Assembly (NCBI RefSeq): GCF_041260155.1
Contig: NC_091946.1
Span: 34,873,620 to 34,937,619 of the forward strand
Direction: 5' to 3'
Source of the DNA: Ptychodera flava
Lineage: Eukaryota; Hemichordata; Enteropneusta; Ptychoderidae
DNA: 64,000 bases
Shown: in pieces, positions 1 to 11,583 of the stretch
Layout of the letters: every line of letters starts with the position of its first letter
Position numbering within the stretch: the stretch's first letter is position 1
The notes under the pieces: generated by a model
What the model was told of the DNA's origin: nothing
Seen by the model: the letters and a program-made list of their open reading frames with translations, nothing else
Database searches by the model: none
Program-made: the position numbers and the translations under genes

Positions 1-110
1 TGTGCTTGTACAGACCCCGAACTGGATTGGAGAGACTGAGTGACCCTGTGATCCTTCAACGCTACGTTTCTAAAACAGAGTTTTCTATCTCAGTCGCTTA
101 AATAAATTTT
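1..110 (-). repeat. Remnant of a Penelope-like element terminus with hammerhead-like core
   Basis: Read on the minus strand, this stretch resembles the ends of the Penelope-like element at 57.5-61.4 kb. It shares a short stem-loop GAAAACTCTGTTTT followed by GAAAC, then GTAGCG. The hammerhead core CTGATGA is present only as a degraded CTGAGAT (about 87-93). It is probably the truncated end of another copy that continues to the left of the window. Confidence 0.4.
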
Positions 111-159
111 TGGTTCGTGAATGATACGGAATGATTGACTGATTGTATGTGTTACCGTG

Positions 160-279
160 TAAGTCGAGCTTGGCCAGATCTTTAAGGTTGCAAAATCTCC
201 GATATGTATCGGCAAATATTTATTCGCGATTTGACAAATCTATTATAGTGTCGTCTATTTTTCGAAGCTGGTGTCGAAC
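160..279. repeat. Satellite-like unit with TCCGATATGTATCGG palindrome
   Basis: This single unit (AAATCTCCGATATGTATCGG, then a TTGACAAA...AGTGTCGTC segment) matches the units repeated at 8.37-9.06 kb. The TTA-flanked element at 283 and the LTR element at 1742 lie between the two satellite parts, so both probably inserted into one older satellite tract. Confidence 0.45.
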
Positions 280-282
280 TTA

Positions 283-1674
283 GGGACTGGTCAGTTTCTT
301 CGGCCTGGGGGGGGCGGTGGATTATTTTTTGCCGACGTCAAAAAGTGGCTGACCCCCCCTATTCCAAATTTTGAAAACAGGGTGACCCCCCCCTATTCCA
401 AATTTCGAAAACAGGGTGACCCCCCCCCCCGGCGCGCGACATAGGTAAAACAAAAGGTGGATATATATATATAATATATATATATATATATACGTATATT
501 ATATTTTACATTTTACATATATTTATATTTTAAATAGTCATTCTATGTTTTAATGAAATTGTTGACATGTCAGTTGTAAGATAGGAATTTCAAAGTGTCA
601 ATCTTAAGTTTGAATACAGTACATTTTGAATGAGCTGTATTTTGAATGAGCTGTGAATGTATTTCACACTTTCTATGCTTAACCAATGTCCTGAACTGTT
701 GTACAGAAATGGATGTCAATCATTAATATCAAAGAGGAAAAAGCAGTGAATCAAAAACTTTGATGGGTGTTAAGACTTGCCAACCATCCAATTAAATCTC
801 CTGAGGAGCCATAGAGAGCTTTTTTAGCCAAATCTGATGTGTACAGTGTCTGGGAGGACCTTTTCTTGTAACATTGAAACCATAAAAGCACAGCTAATAA
901 TGACAAAAACTGCCTTTTTTAACTGTTATTTTGTTCATAAAAAAGCATCTTTCTACAGAAAACCTGTGAAGCAAAGGAAATAATTGCATCAATGAGAAGG
1001 AAAGATATCTTGTCATTTTTCTATCTCTAAAATAAGTCACTGTATCAAATATATATTGTGAAATATTTGTGCATGTTGCTTTCTCATACTGAATTCTCAT
1101 AGAGAGAACAGAAAAGTATCAGGAATTTGTCATCCTTTTCATATGAAATGCAGATTTCATAATGGTACAATTTCACATAGCAACATCAAGATATCTCTGA
1201 TTTATTAAAGTATGGCGCCCGAAGGGCGCGCCGAAAAATATGAAACACCCTGATATCTCTGATATATATGCCTTGTATATTAAAGTCATGCACCTGAAGG
1301 GCATGCTGAATAATGTCTGATATACTAAAGTAATGCGCTCGAAGAGCACGCTGAAAAATATTGAACATACAGATATCTCTGATGTATGTATGCTTGATAT
1401 GTTAAAGTTGGGCGTGCTGAAAAATATGACTGATTATTAAAGTTACGCGCCCGAAGGGCGCGCCAAAAAATACAACTGAATGATGAAATTTGTGGCTGAC
1501 ACTAGCATTTTAGGCAATGATGAGCCTGTGTCAAAATTCAAAAACACACTGACCCCCCCTATTGGGCATTTCAAAAACATGATGACCCCCCCTATCACCA
1601 AAGTCAAAAACAGGGTGACCCCCCCCCCCCATGAATCCACCGCCCCCCCCCGGCTGAAGAAACTGACCAGTCCC
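283..1674. mobile_element. Non-autonomous inverted-repeat DNA transposon, copy 1 (TTA target duplication)
   Basis: The element begins GGGACTGGTCAGTTTCTTC and ends with the reverse complement. The inverted ends run about 45 bp including a G-rich tract and GGCGGTGGATT. TTA flanks both sides (280-282 and 1675-1677), a 3-bp duplication as made by PIF/Harbinger-type transposases. Inside each end are direct repeats of about 33 bp of the form TGACCCCCCCTATT...AAAACAGGG. The centre holds a (TA)n tract (about 463-492) and, at 1190-1470, degenerate 65-70-bp repeats each carrying a GCGCCCGAAGGGCGC hairpin. No transposase is seen. A second copy lies at 9698-11103 in the same orientation. Superfamily assignment is inference from the 3-bp TTA duplication only. 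Confidence 0.75.
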
Positions 1675-1741
1675 TTAGGAAGTCGGGCTTACTCAGATCT
1701 ACAAAGAAATCGCTGATATAATGAATATTTGCCCGCTCTTT

Positions 1742-2313
1742 TGTTACGTGCAGAGAAAACGAACAAAAGGGTGAACTCAGCAGTTAACGTTTTAAACAAA
1801 ATTTATTACGAAAATAAAACTAATTGCTAAGTCAGGGATAGAGTACAAGCTTAAAAGTGTACAGACTACTTATCTCAGCTGGGACGGCAAAGCTCCAGTC
1901 TCAGAGTTGTAACAGTCAGTCGGATGAATGAACAGTCCTTTGGCTTGCAGGCTTGAAGCTGCACAAAGTCCACAGTATAAATCCAGCGTTGGCAGTGAAG
2001 GTCTTGAAAAGTCTTGAGAATGACTACTGCTGGAGTTTAGTAACACACAAGAGACACGATCCCAAAAGTCTGACTGGAAACTGAGCACGTCCCTTTTATA
2101 AAGGCATATAAGAACAATCTAGAACTTTTATTGACATGCTAATTACTGTTCTAAAATTATCTCCCTTACACAACTAATCAACTTTCCAGAACATTCCAAA
2201 CATGACTAATTGAATTCAAGGTTGTGAGGTCATCAAGGGCAGTGACCTTGAGAATGTTCTAGACTAATTGAACTCAGGTCATGATGAGTGTGGGGAAATG
2301 ACCTACATACACA
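1742..2313 (-). repeat. 3' LTR of the Gmr1-like element
   Basis: This is nearly identical to 7456-8026, with TG...CA ends. It is adjoined inwardly by the polypurine tract. Confidence 0.88.
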
Positions 2314-2470
2314 CCCCCTCTTCAAAAAAGAAAATTTTTCAAAGAAAAATCTTTCTTTTACAAATGTAATCTTGAAAAGGATTTAAGTACTCAAATTTTG
2401 TTTTACTCTAAAGTAAAATTTCTTGAAAGTGAACACAATAAAATTTCTTGAAAGTGAACAACAATAATTT

Positions 2471-3851
2471 CTAAATACGAGAGAGACAGTCTGCAATTAA
2501 ATTGTCTCTGCCTTTGATATGTCTAATGTCAAGATTAAACTCCTGTAACATTAAACTCCATCTTAGCAATCTCTGATTTTTGCCTCTAAATTTCTGCAGA
2601 AAAACAAGAGGATTGTGATCAATATAAACCACTATTGACTGATTTGAAGAAGTAACATAAACTTCAAAATGATGTAAAGCTAATATCAAAGATAAACACT
2701 CTTTTTCAATTGTAGAGTAGTTTCTCTGGGATTTGTTAAATTTGCGTGAAAAATAGCAAACAGGATGATCTATACCATGGCTATCCTCTTGCAATAAAAC
2801 AGCACCAGCAGCCGTATCACTAGCATCCACAGCTAATTTGAATGGCAAGTGAAATCCGGTGCAGACAACACTGGGGCAATTTGAAGTATGGCTTTAAGTG
2901 TATCAAATGCCTGTTGGCATTGCTCTGACCAAACAAACTTTACTTTCTTGTTAAGTAAGTTAGTCAAAGGCTCAGTAATTGTGGAGAAATTTGGACAGAA
3001 TTTTCTGTAGGAACCAGCCATACCGAGAAAGCGCATCAGTTGTCGTTTGCAATTTGGTATGGGGAAACTTGAAATGGCACTGATTTTGGCATCAACAGGT
3101 TTTACCTCACCCTGTCCTACAGTATGTCCGAGGTAAGTTACCCTCGCCCAACCAAACTCAGATTTGGCAAGGTTGACAGTCAACATTGCTTTGCTCAGTC
3201 TCTCAAAGAACTTCCGCATGAGCTTGATGTGTTCCTCCCAGGTGTCACTATACAGGACGACGTCGTCAACGTAGGCTGCACACCCGTCTAGCCCGGATAT
3301 GACGTCGTTGATCATCCGTTGGAACGTTGCCGGAGAGTTCTTCATTCCAAATGGCATCACCTTGTACTGGAACAATCCGTCTGGTGTAACAAAGGCGGAT
3401 ATTTCACGAGCACGATCCGTCAGAGGGACTTGCCAACATCCCTTCAGTAGGTCAATTTTGTCACATACTTGGCTTTTCCCACTCGGTCGATGCAGTCATC
3501 AATCCTCGGGATTGGGAAAGTGTCTGTCTTTGTTAAAGTGTTGACCTTCCTAAAGTCCGTGCACATACGATAACTGTGGTCTGATTTGGGAACAAGTATG
3601 CACGGCGAACTCCAGTTACTTTTACTGGGTTCAATAAAGTCATTGTCCAGCAGGTATTTGACTTCTTCCTGGAGATATTTCGCTTTTGTTGGATTCAGTC
3701 TGTATGGATGTTGTTTTACAGGCTTACTGTCCCCAACATCAACGTCGTGATAGATGACGTTTGTCCTCGTTGGAACATCTTGAAACAGGTGTTTATATTC
3801 GTGGAGCAGTTCTTTCACCTGTTGTTGTTGTTCTGGCTGGAGGTGTGCCAA
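2471..3851 (-). pseudogene. Reverse transcriptase and RNase H region of the Gmr1-like fossil
   Basis: Recognisable Gypsy-type RT segments include RMCTDFRKVN, MPFGMKNSPATFQRM and AAYVDDVVLYSD. RNase H segments are KLAVDASDTAAGAVL and NYSTIEKECLSLILALHHFE. The region is broken. It lies downstream of integrase, unlike most Gypsy elements. Confidence 0.88.
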
Positions 3852-3916
3852 CTTTGTAGACTCCAGCTTCTCCAGGATTTCTGAGTTCTGAAGCTTGACC
3901 GAGCCCAGCTTTGAGT

Positions 3917-5350
3917 TTAGAGTATTTTCACTCGAGTCAGTTTCAGTATCATTATCTTCATAATGACCAGAACTGACTGTACTGACAGGCTTGTTTTAGT
4001 AGGATTATCCCTATCCAAATATGGCTTAAGCATATTTATGTGACATAGCTGTTTTTGTTTTCGCCTGTCAGGTGTTATTATGATGTAATTTAAATCACTC
4101 AATTTCTTATCAATTAGATATGGCCCAAAGTAACGAGCATGGAGTGGTTTGCCAGGAACCGGAAGTAGAACAAGAACTTTTTGACCTGGTTCAAACTTCC
4201 GTTTTGAAGTGCTTTTATCATATTTGATTTTCATTGACTGCTGAGATGACTCAAGATTTTCTCTGGCTAATTCACATGCTTTAGAGAGTTTTGTACGAAA
4301 TCTGACACATATTGCAAAATATTCAGACAATCATCATCGTCTGATAGGAATTTCTCTTTAACGAGCTTAAGTGGGCCACGGACTGTATGTCCAAATACAA
4401 GCTCAAATGGGCTAAAACCAAGAGACTCTTGAATTGACTCTCTAACAGCAAAGAGCAGAAAATGAATTCCTTCATCCCACTGCTTCTCTGTGTCAAAACA
4501 GTAGGTCCTAATCATGTTTTTCAAAGTTTGATGAAATCGCTCAAGAGCACCCTGACTTTCTGGATGATAGGCGGATGACCTATACTGTTTAATGCCTAGC
4601 TGATCCATTACTTGTTGAAAATTCCAGACATAAAGTTGGAGCCTTGATCGGACTGGACACATTTAGGGAAGCCAAATAAGTGAAAAATTTGACTAAAGCT
4701 TTCACTATAGTCTTTGTCTTTATATTTCTCAGTGGTATGGCTTCGGGGAACCGAGTTGATGTACACATAATTGTCAACATGTACTCATTTCCTGATCTTG
4801 TTTTTGGTAGGGGCCCAACACAGTCTATTAGTATCCTACTAAATGGTTCTTGAAATGCAGGAATTGGCTGTAAAGGGGCCTTTGGAATGGTCTGATTTGG
4901 CTTTCCTACCATTTGACATGTGTGACAAGTTTTACAGAAATGTGCTACATCCTGCCTGAGATTAGGCCAATAAAAGTGACTGAGAATTTTATGATAAGTT
5001 TTCCTTACTCCCAAATGACCAGCCCAGGGCGTTTCATGGGCCAGGCGCAATATTTCAGCACGATAGGGCTTTGGAACCACAATTTGATGTTTTATAGCCC
5101 AGTCGTCATCAACCAAGACATCTGGAGGTCTCCATTTACGCATGAGAATACCAGACTTTGTATAATAGGAAACAGAGCTATCTGAAGTTTTATCTTCATC
5201 ATCTACCCTGTCAAACAAAGACAAAATATCTGGGTCTTTGTGTTGTTCTGCAATGAGATTTGATCTAGAAAATGTCTGACTTTGGTCAGCAGAAGTTTTA
5301 CTGGAAGTTTCAAATCCACGAGGGATAACGGAATGCTCCGTGTCAAACAC
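3917..5350 (-). pseudogene. Integrase region of the Gmr1-like fossil
   Basis: The HHCC zinc domain is visible (HETPWAGHLGVRKTYH ... CKTCHTCQ), then the DDE core (ILIDCVGPLPKTRSGNEYML; SAYHPESQGALERFHQTLK) and a C-terminal domain. The region is broken. It lies upstream of reverse transcriptase. Confidence 0.88.
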
Positions 5351-5781
5351 CTGACTGAGAAAGGTGTCATTTAAGTCAACATCTGTGACATTATTTTTGA
5401 GAGTATTTGATTCTCAGAAGTTTTCTTTGACATGGCTCGAGTAATGGCACATGATGGGAAAAGGCCGGGGATGTCTTCCTCTATTGGCTCTGATTTTGAT
5501 CTAAACTAGGATTATCAGTCACAAGTGGATTAGTGATGACCTTGTCCCCAGCAAGGTCGTTTCCAAGAAGAAGGTGAATCCCTTCGAAAGGCAAAAAAGG
5601 CCTAATACCTAAAGCCACAGGTCCAGAAACAAAGTCCGAAGACAAATAGACATTATGGAGAGGAACAGGAATGTAGTCATTACAATCTACCCCCTTAATA
5701 AGAACTTTAGAACCTGAAAATGACTTTTCAGAAAACGGCAGGGTATCTGCAACAAAAGAGACTGGGAAGCCCCGGTATCTC

Positions 5782-7374
5782 TTAAAATTTTGACAGGGGT
5801 AGCGGAAGAGAATTCACTAGAAAGTGATATAAAACCATCATGAATAAATGGTTCGAAAATACCCATAATGCTATCTTGAGAAGAATTGACCTTGACCTCA
5901 TTATTGGGGATAAGAGGGGTTTAACCTCAGAAAATGTGTTGCACACATTATTAGACTCTAATTGAGTTGATGAAGAAATAAAGCCGGTGGGCTTAGATCC
6001 ACTTTGACTACTTTGACCTTCACGTTTTCTTTTCAATTTGAAACACTCTGACATTAAATGGCCGTCTTTCTTACAATAATTACAAGAAAGTGTACCGAAC
6101 TGTTTGTCAGAAGGAGATTGAGACTTGGGATCTGATGATGTGGAAGTGTTACTTGAATTCTGTGAACTGTTGTCATTTGATTTTCTACTCTCCTTTGAAA
6201 AATTTTTGGATGAAAAGGACGAGTTAAATTTACCTGCATTGTTTCTGTGTGAAAAGGACTGGGATGGTTTGTTGAGAAAGGAAGATTTGTGGGTCAATGA
6301 ATAATCATCGGCCAAACGTGCAGCAACCTCTAATGTATCTGCCTTTTGTTCATTGATAAACGTCTTGATGTCACTCCGGATGCACTTTTAAATTCCTCAA
6401 TCAAAACAAGTTGTCGTAATTTGTCATAATTCTGACTGACCTTTTCCGAGAACACCAACGATCAAACAGTTGTTCTTTTGTTCGAGCAAATTCAACGTAA
6501 GTTTGATCTTTCACCTTCTCACAATCCCTAAATTTCTGACGGTAAGCTTCAGGCACCAACTCATAACCCTTGAGAATTAATTCCTTCACAGATCATAATC
6601 TGAAGCCTGCTCTACTGACAACTGAATGTAAATTTCTCTGGCTTTACCCACCAAAGCACTCTGCAAAAGCATAGACCAGGACTCCTTAGGCCAATTCAGA
6701 CTCTGAGCAATTTTCTCAAAATGAAGGAAATATTTATCAACATCCTTTTCTTGGAAAGGGGGAACTAACCTGAAATGCTTAGTGATGTCAAAATTGTCTG
6801 AAGGGAAGAATTTTCCTGACTTTCCAAGCTCTAAACGTCTCATTTCTAACTGCAGTCGGTGTTCAGCTAATTCTCTTTCCTTTTCTTTTTCCTCTCTTTC
6901 TTTCTCCCTTTGTCTTTCTTCCATTTGCAATTCTTTTTCTTTCATTTCCAATTCCCTCTTTCTGTCTTTCTTCCATTTCTAATCTTTCCTGCCTTTCTTT
7001 TTCTTCTGTCTTTCTTCCATTTGCAATTCTTTTTCTTTCATTTGTAATTGCATTTGTATTTTTTCTTTTTCTAATGCCAATTTTTTAAGCTCCAAATCTG
7101 CCTGAATTTCTAATTCTAATTTTCTTAGTTCAAAGGTAGACTCGGGCTCATAATCTTTCAAGGTGGATTCCTCAAATTGGCCTAAATTAACTAAATGTTT
7201 TGCAATGTGGTACTGTATTTCCCGCTTGCGCATAGATCTTTTGACATCTACTTTAAGGAAATTTGCCAGTGCTATGAGGTTGTCTTTTCTGAGGGAATTA
7301 AATGTGTCCTGATCAAGGTCATCCATAAATTCGTCTGGCTTAAATTCCGCCATGATTAATTTCGCTGAGTTCAC
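5782..7374 (-). pseudogene. Gag region of the Gmr1-like fossil
   Basis: This begins with a Glu/Lys-rich coiled coil (ELQMEERQ-type repeats), continues with a capsid-like region (KHFRLVPPFQEKDVDKYFLH), and has a CCHC knuckle of the form CNYCKKDGHLMSEC. The region is broken. Confidence 0.8.
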
Positions 7375-7433
7375 AGTATATAGTAGTTTTTGAAAAGGCT
7401 GTCAAAATGTTGTCAAACGGCTCAAAATATCGT

Positions 7434-7451
7434 ATCCCGGACAAGCCCCCA
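7434..7451 (-). other. tRNA-Pro-type primer binding site of the LTR element
   Basis: On the minus strand it reads TGGGGGCTTGTCCGGGAT, next to the inner edge of the 5' LTR. It is complementary, with one mismatch, to the 3' end of metazoan tRNA-Pro as I recall it. Confidence 0.7.
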
Positions 7452-7455
7452 ATTT

Positions 7456-8026
7456 TGTTACGTGCAGAGAAAACGAACAAAAGGGTGAACTCAGCAGTTA
7501 ACGTTTAAACAAAATTTATTACGAAAATAAAACTAATTGCTAAGTCAGGGATAGAGTACAAGCTTTAAAAGTGTACAGACTACTTATCTCAGCTGGGACG
7601 GCAAAGCTCCAGTCTCAGAGTTGTAACAGTCAGTCGGATGAATGAACAGTCCTTTGGCTTGCAGGCTTGAAGCTGCACAAAGTCCACAGTATAAATCCAG
7701 CGTTGGCAGTGAAGGTCTTGAAAAGTCTTGAGAATGACTACTGCTGGAGTTTAGTAACACACAAGAGACACGATCCCAAAAGTCTGACTGGAAGCTGAGC
7801 ACGTCCTTTTATAAAGGCATATAAGAACAATCTAGAACTTTTATTGACATGCTAATTACTGTTCTAAAATTATCTCCCTTACACAACTAATCAACTTTCC
7901 AGAACATTCCAAACATGACTAATTGAATTCAAGGTTGTGAGGTCATCAAGGGCAGTGACCTTGAGAATGTTCTAGACTAATTGAACTCAGGTCATGATGA
8001 GTGTGGGGGAAATGACCTACATAACA
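7456..8026 (-). repeat. 5' LTR of the Gmr1-like element
   Basis: This is nearly identical to 1742-2313. Few differences, mostly run-length changes, indicate a recent insertion. Confidence 0.88.
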
Positions 8027-8262
8027 CTTTAATTTATAGTATCGTCTTAAAGCTTGTTGTAAGGAATGTGTTTCATACAAGACCAGCCCAAACTCCCGAT
8101 GATTTCCGATATGTCCTCTGTTCAAGTCCCGATCGCCAAGTAAAAATGTTTACATGTAAAGAATGTAATTTGTGTGCAAGGGCCTCCCGAGTCCCGATGA
8201 TATCCGATCGGCCCTCTCGACGAAGTCCCGTGTGGACATTTAATGAAAAAAATGCTTTACAT

Positions 8263-8952
8263 GTAAAAAATGTATTTCGTGCATTAATAAATCTAATAAT
8301 GTAAAACATACAGTATTCTTGACTACCGGCCATGGATGCTATTTTTGAACTAAGAGTCGGACAGAGGTAGTCGGGTGGTCAGATCTGTTAGGTGGTGAAA
8401 TCTCCGATATACATCGGATATTTACCCACAATTTGACAAAGTATCGTCCAGTATCAGTGTTAAAGTCCTAAGTCACCGATATTTATCGGATAAATATCCA
8501 TGATTTCGTACACCCGGCGTGCTGACACCACACAGTGCAAGTAAATCTGGGATCGTCTGGTATCGATATTAGCCTAGGAGTCCCGGCGCAATTGATATTT
8601 ATCGGGTAAATATAATATCGGCGATTTCTCAGACCCGGCGTGCCGAGACACATGCAGTACGCTTGGCAAGAAGTCATTCCAGTATCTTGTAATATCAATA
8701 TTACCAGGTATAGTCCCGAAATTGCCTATATTTATTGGTTATATATCGGAGATTTGGCAGACCCGGGATGTCAAGATAAGAGACGCTTTGTGTAGTTTCG
8801 TCTTCGGATTTTAGAGTCCCGAAATCGCCAATATTAATCATATAGTATAATCTGTCCGACTCTTAGTTCAAAAATAGCATCCATGGCCGGTAGTCAAGAA
8901 TACTGTATGTTTTACATTATTAGATTTATTAATGCACGAAATACATTTTTTA
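8263..8952. mobile_element. Foldback element with about 101-bp inverted arms
   Basis: Arm 8263-8363 and arm 8852-8952 are near-perfect reverse complements, containing TTGACTACCGGCCATGGATG on one side and its complement on the other. The roughly 490-bp centre consists of satellite-like units. No coding region is seen. Confidence 0.75.
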
Positions 8953-9060
8953 CGTGTTAATCTGGTTAAAACCGGCGATAGTAGGCTGACTCAGCATGTC
9001 AAGATACGAACCGCATTGTGTAGTATCGTCTTGTATCGGTATCAGAGTCCAAAAATCCCT
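8364..9060. repeat. Degenerate satellite, about 100-135-bp units
   Basis: AGTCC(CGA) boundaries recur near 8465, 8578, 8712, 8814 and 9047. Each unit carries a CCGATATTTATCGGATAAAT-like palindrome, a GGCGATTT..CAGACCCGGCGTG segment and a TAGTATCGTCTTG segment. Part lies inside the foldback and part continues to its right. Related units occur at 160-279 and about 17.7-17.9 kb. Confidence 0.6.
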
Positions 9061-9694
9061 TATAAAACAATCATCCTGAAAGAATTAGAACATAACTTTG
9101 TATCTTTTACAGATTTTAAAACTCGCCCGACTTTCTTTAGCCACTGTCTTCGAAAAAGCTGTTCTGTGGGAAGACGGTAAAAGCTGACTCCGTTTGTTCT
9201 TCCTTGAGTGATTTTTGCACTCAACTGAACAACAGTTAATTATTTTTTATGCTACTGAGCATTAAAGAGTCGTAACGTGCAGAACTGCACTCCTGCAGTC
9301 ATAGACTCCAATGCTTTGGTAGGCTGTCACACACGTTCGTGTATCGCCGATGACGTCACGCACGCTCCTCCCATGAGCCCTTTCGCGCCCATGGGATTCC
9401 GAGCTCATTTCCATAAATGTCGTCTACTTCAACGTCTCTTTTCGTTGCTCCGTAGTCGTCGGCGCTTGCAATTATGTTGCAAATTTGAGCTGAATTTTAT
9501 TCAATGGTGATTTTGGAAGGGATAAACGGTCAAAGTCGCTGGACTTAGGTTTACCTTTAACTTCATACACAAAGAATACCCATCACTCGAATTTGACGCG
9601 TCATCGATCATCGGACGTCGAATGCCATTGATGAATGTACTGTACACCTATGTCGAGTCCTATAATTTTTGGCAAATAGGCGCTTGTTTAATAG
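9061..9694. other. Intergenic, no gene seen
   Basis: There is no convincing ORF or repeat. A locally CG-richer patch is present around 9340-9470. Confidence 0.5.
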
Positions 9695-9697
9695 TTA

Positions 9698-9884
9698 GGG
9701 ACTGGTCAGTTTCTTCGGCCGGGGGGGGGGGGCGGTGGATTATTTTTTGCCGACGTCAAAAAGTGGCTGACCCCCCTATTCCAAATTTTGAAAACAGGGT
9801 GACCCCCCCTATTCCAAATTTCTAAAACAGGGTGACCCCCCCCCCCCGGGCGCGAAAAAGGTAAAACAAAAGATGGACATAAAT

Positions 9885-9954
<70 letters not shown>

Positions 9955-11103
9955 ATATTTTACATATATTTATATTTAAATAGTCATTCTATGTTTTAGT
10001 GAAATTGTTGACATGTCAGTTGTAAGATAGGAATTTCAAAGTGTCAATCTTAAAGTTTAAATACAGTACATTTTGAATGAGCTGTATTTTGAATGAGCTG
10101 TGAATGTATTTCACACTTTCTCTGCTTAACCAGATGTCCTGAACTGTTGTACAGAAATGGATGTCAATCATTAATATCAAAGAGGAAAAAGCACTGAATC
10201 AAAAACTTTGATGGGTGTTGAGACTTGCCAACCATCCAATTAAATCTACTGAGGAGCCATAGAGAGCTTTTTTAGCCAAATCTGATGTGTACAGTGTCTG
10301 AGAGGACCTTTCTTTCTTGTGTAACATTGAAACCATAAAAGCATAGCTAATAATGACAAAAACTGCCTTTTTTAACTGTTATTTTGTTCATAAAAAAGCA
10401 TCTTTCTACAGAAAACCTATGAAACAAAGGAAAATAATTGCATCAATGAGAAGGAAAGATATCTTGTCATTTTTCTATCTCTAAAATAAGTCACTGTATC
10501 AAATATATATGTGAAATATTTGTGCATGTTGCTTTCTCATACTGAATTCTCACAGAGAGAACAGAAAAGTATCAGGAATTTGTCATCCTTTTCATATGAA
10601 ATGCAGATTTCATAATGGTACACTTTCACTTAGCAAACATCAAGATATCTCTGAAAGTATGGCGCCCGAAGGGCGCCCCAAAAAATATGAAACATCCTGA
10701 GATCTCTGATATATATGCCTTGTGCCTGAAGGGCATGCTGAAAGATGTATGATATATTAAAGTAATGAGCTTGAAGAGCACGCTGAAAAATATTGAACAT
10801 ACAGATATCTCTGATGTATGTATGCTTGATATGTTAAAGTTGGGCGTGCTGAAAAATATGACTGATTATTAAAGTTACGCGCCCGAAGGGCGCGCCGAAA
10901 AATACAACTGAATGATGAATTTTGTGGCTGACACTAGCATTTTAGGCAATGATGAGCCTGTGTCAAAATTCAAAAACACACTGACCCCCCCCCTATTGGG
11001 CATTTCAAAAACATGGTGACCCCCTATCACCAAAGTCAAAAACAGGGTGACCCCCCCATGAATCCACCGGCCCCCCCCCAGGCTGAAGAAACTGACCAGT
11101 CCC
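9698..11103. mobile_element. Non-autonomous inverted-repeat DNA transposon, copy 2 (TTA target duplication)
   Basis: This is a close relative of 283-1674 along its whole length, with the same inverted ends and TTA on both sides (9695-9697, 11104-11106). Its (TA)n tract is longer (about 9896-9950) and a piece of the central hairpin-bearing repeats is missing. It sits about 170 bp upstream of the SLC27 terminal exon, in what should be that gene's last intron. Confidence 0.75.
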
Positions 11104-11179
11104 TTAAGATTCGCCAGCTTTAAGAATATACACTAGTTAATAATACCTATGTTGTACAAAGATCATATCTCTCAGATGA

Positions 11180-11233
11180 TCAAATCAAATCAAATCAAAT
11201 CAAATCAAATCAAATCAAATCAAATCAAATCAA
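11180..11233 (+). repeat. (CAAAT)n microsatellite
   Basis: About ten copies of CAAAT end roughly 42 bp before the splice acceptor of the SLC27 terminal exon. Confidence 0.9.
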
Positions 11234-11275
11234 GTGTTGTGATGGAGAAATGTCAAATTTACATTTCCATTCCAG

Positions 11276-11583
11276 GTCAAGATGGTCGTGCTGGTATGGC
11301 TGCTCTAGTCCTAAAAAAAGGAGAAACGTTTGAGCCTACAGAGTTCTACAAACATGTAACAACTTCACTACCAATGTATGCTTGCCCACGGTTTTTACGT
11401 TTGATGGATAAACTTGACAAAACGGGAACCTACAAGTACAAGAAAGGAGATCTCGTTAAACAAGGATTTAATCCGAAGGAAATAAAAAATAAGATGTATT
11501 ATATTGACATCGCCGGTGGAACATACAAACCTTTGCACGAATCAGCATATTTGCACATTGTAACTGGAAAAGCAAAACTATAA
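11276..11583 (+). CDS. Terminal exon of an SLC27 family fatty acid transport protein / very long-chain acyl-CoA synthetase
   Basis: This is the C-terminal piece (about 102 residues) of an SLC27/FATP protein. These membrane-associated AMP-forming enzymes activate long and very long-chain fatty acids to CoA esters and aid their uptake. The exon starts after a TTCCAG acceptor in phase 1 (G|GT) and ends at TAA. It shows the family's GRAGMAAL, then LPMYACPRFLRL, then TGTYKYKKGDLVKQGFNP, corresponding to the C-terminal lid subdomain (family form TGTFK...L..EGFDP), and ends with the usual A/GKAKL-type tail. Earlier exons are not found in the window and must lie to the left, beyond the mobile-element nest. 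The paralogue (SLC27A2/A3/A6-like) cannot be set from one exon. The upstream ATG at 11149 lies in the intron and is not a start. Confidence 0.85.

Larger units (their letters stand above)
1742..8026 (-). mobile_element. Gmr1-like Ty3/Gypsy LTR retrotransposon, full length but coding broken
   Basis: A complete LTR-to-LTR element on the minus strand with 4-bp CTTT duplications on both sides (1738-1741, 8027-8030). LTRs of about 570 bp begin TG and end CA. Going inward from the right LTR come a primer site complementary to the 3' end of tRNA-Pro, a coiled-coil gag region, a CCHC zinc knuckle (about 6060), integrase (about 5350-3917), then reverse transcriptase with YVDD and RNase H (about 3851-2471). 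A GAAGAGGGGG polypurine tract (2314-2323, minus) precedes the left LTR. Integrase lying before reverse transcriptase is the order known from the Gmr1 group of deuterostome Gypsy elements. The LTRs differ at only a handful of sites, so the insertion is young. The coding part is interrupted by roughly eight or nine breaks, and the element is treated as a fossil. Confidence 0.9.

Noticed and set aside
11149-11275. ATG and microsatellite-encoded residues as the start of the SLC27 frame
   Set aside because: This part lies upstream of a clear TTCCAG acceptor and consists of a CAAAT repeat; it is intron.
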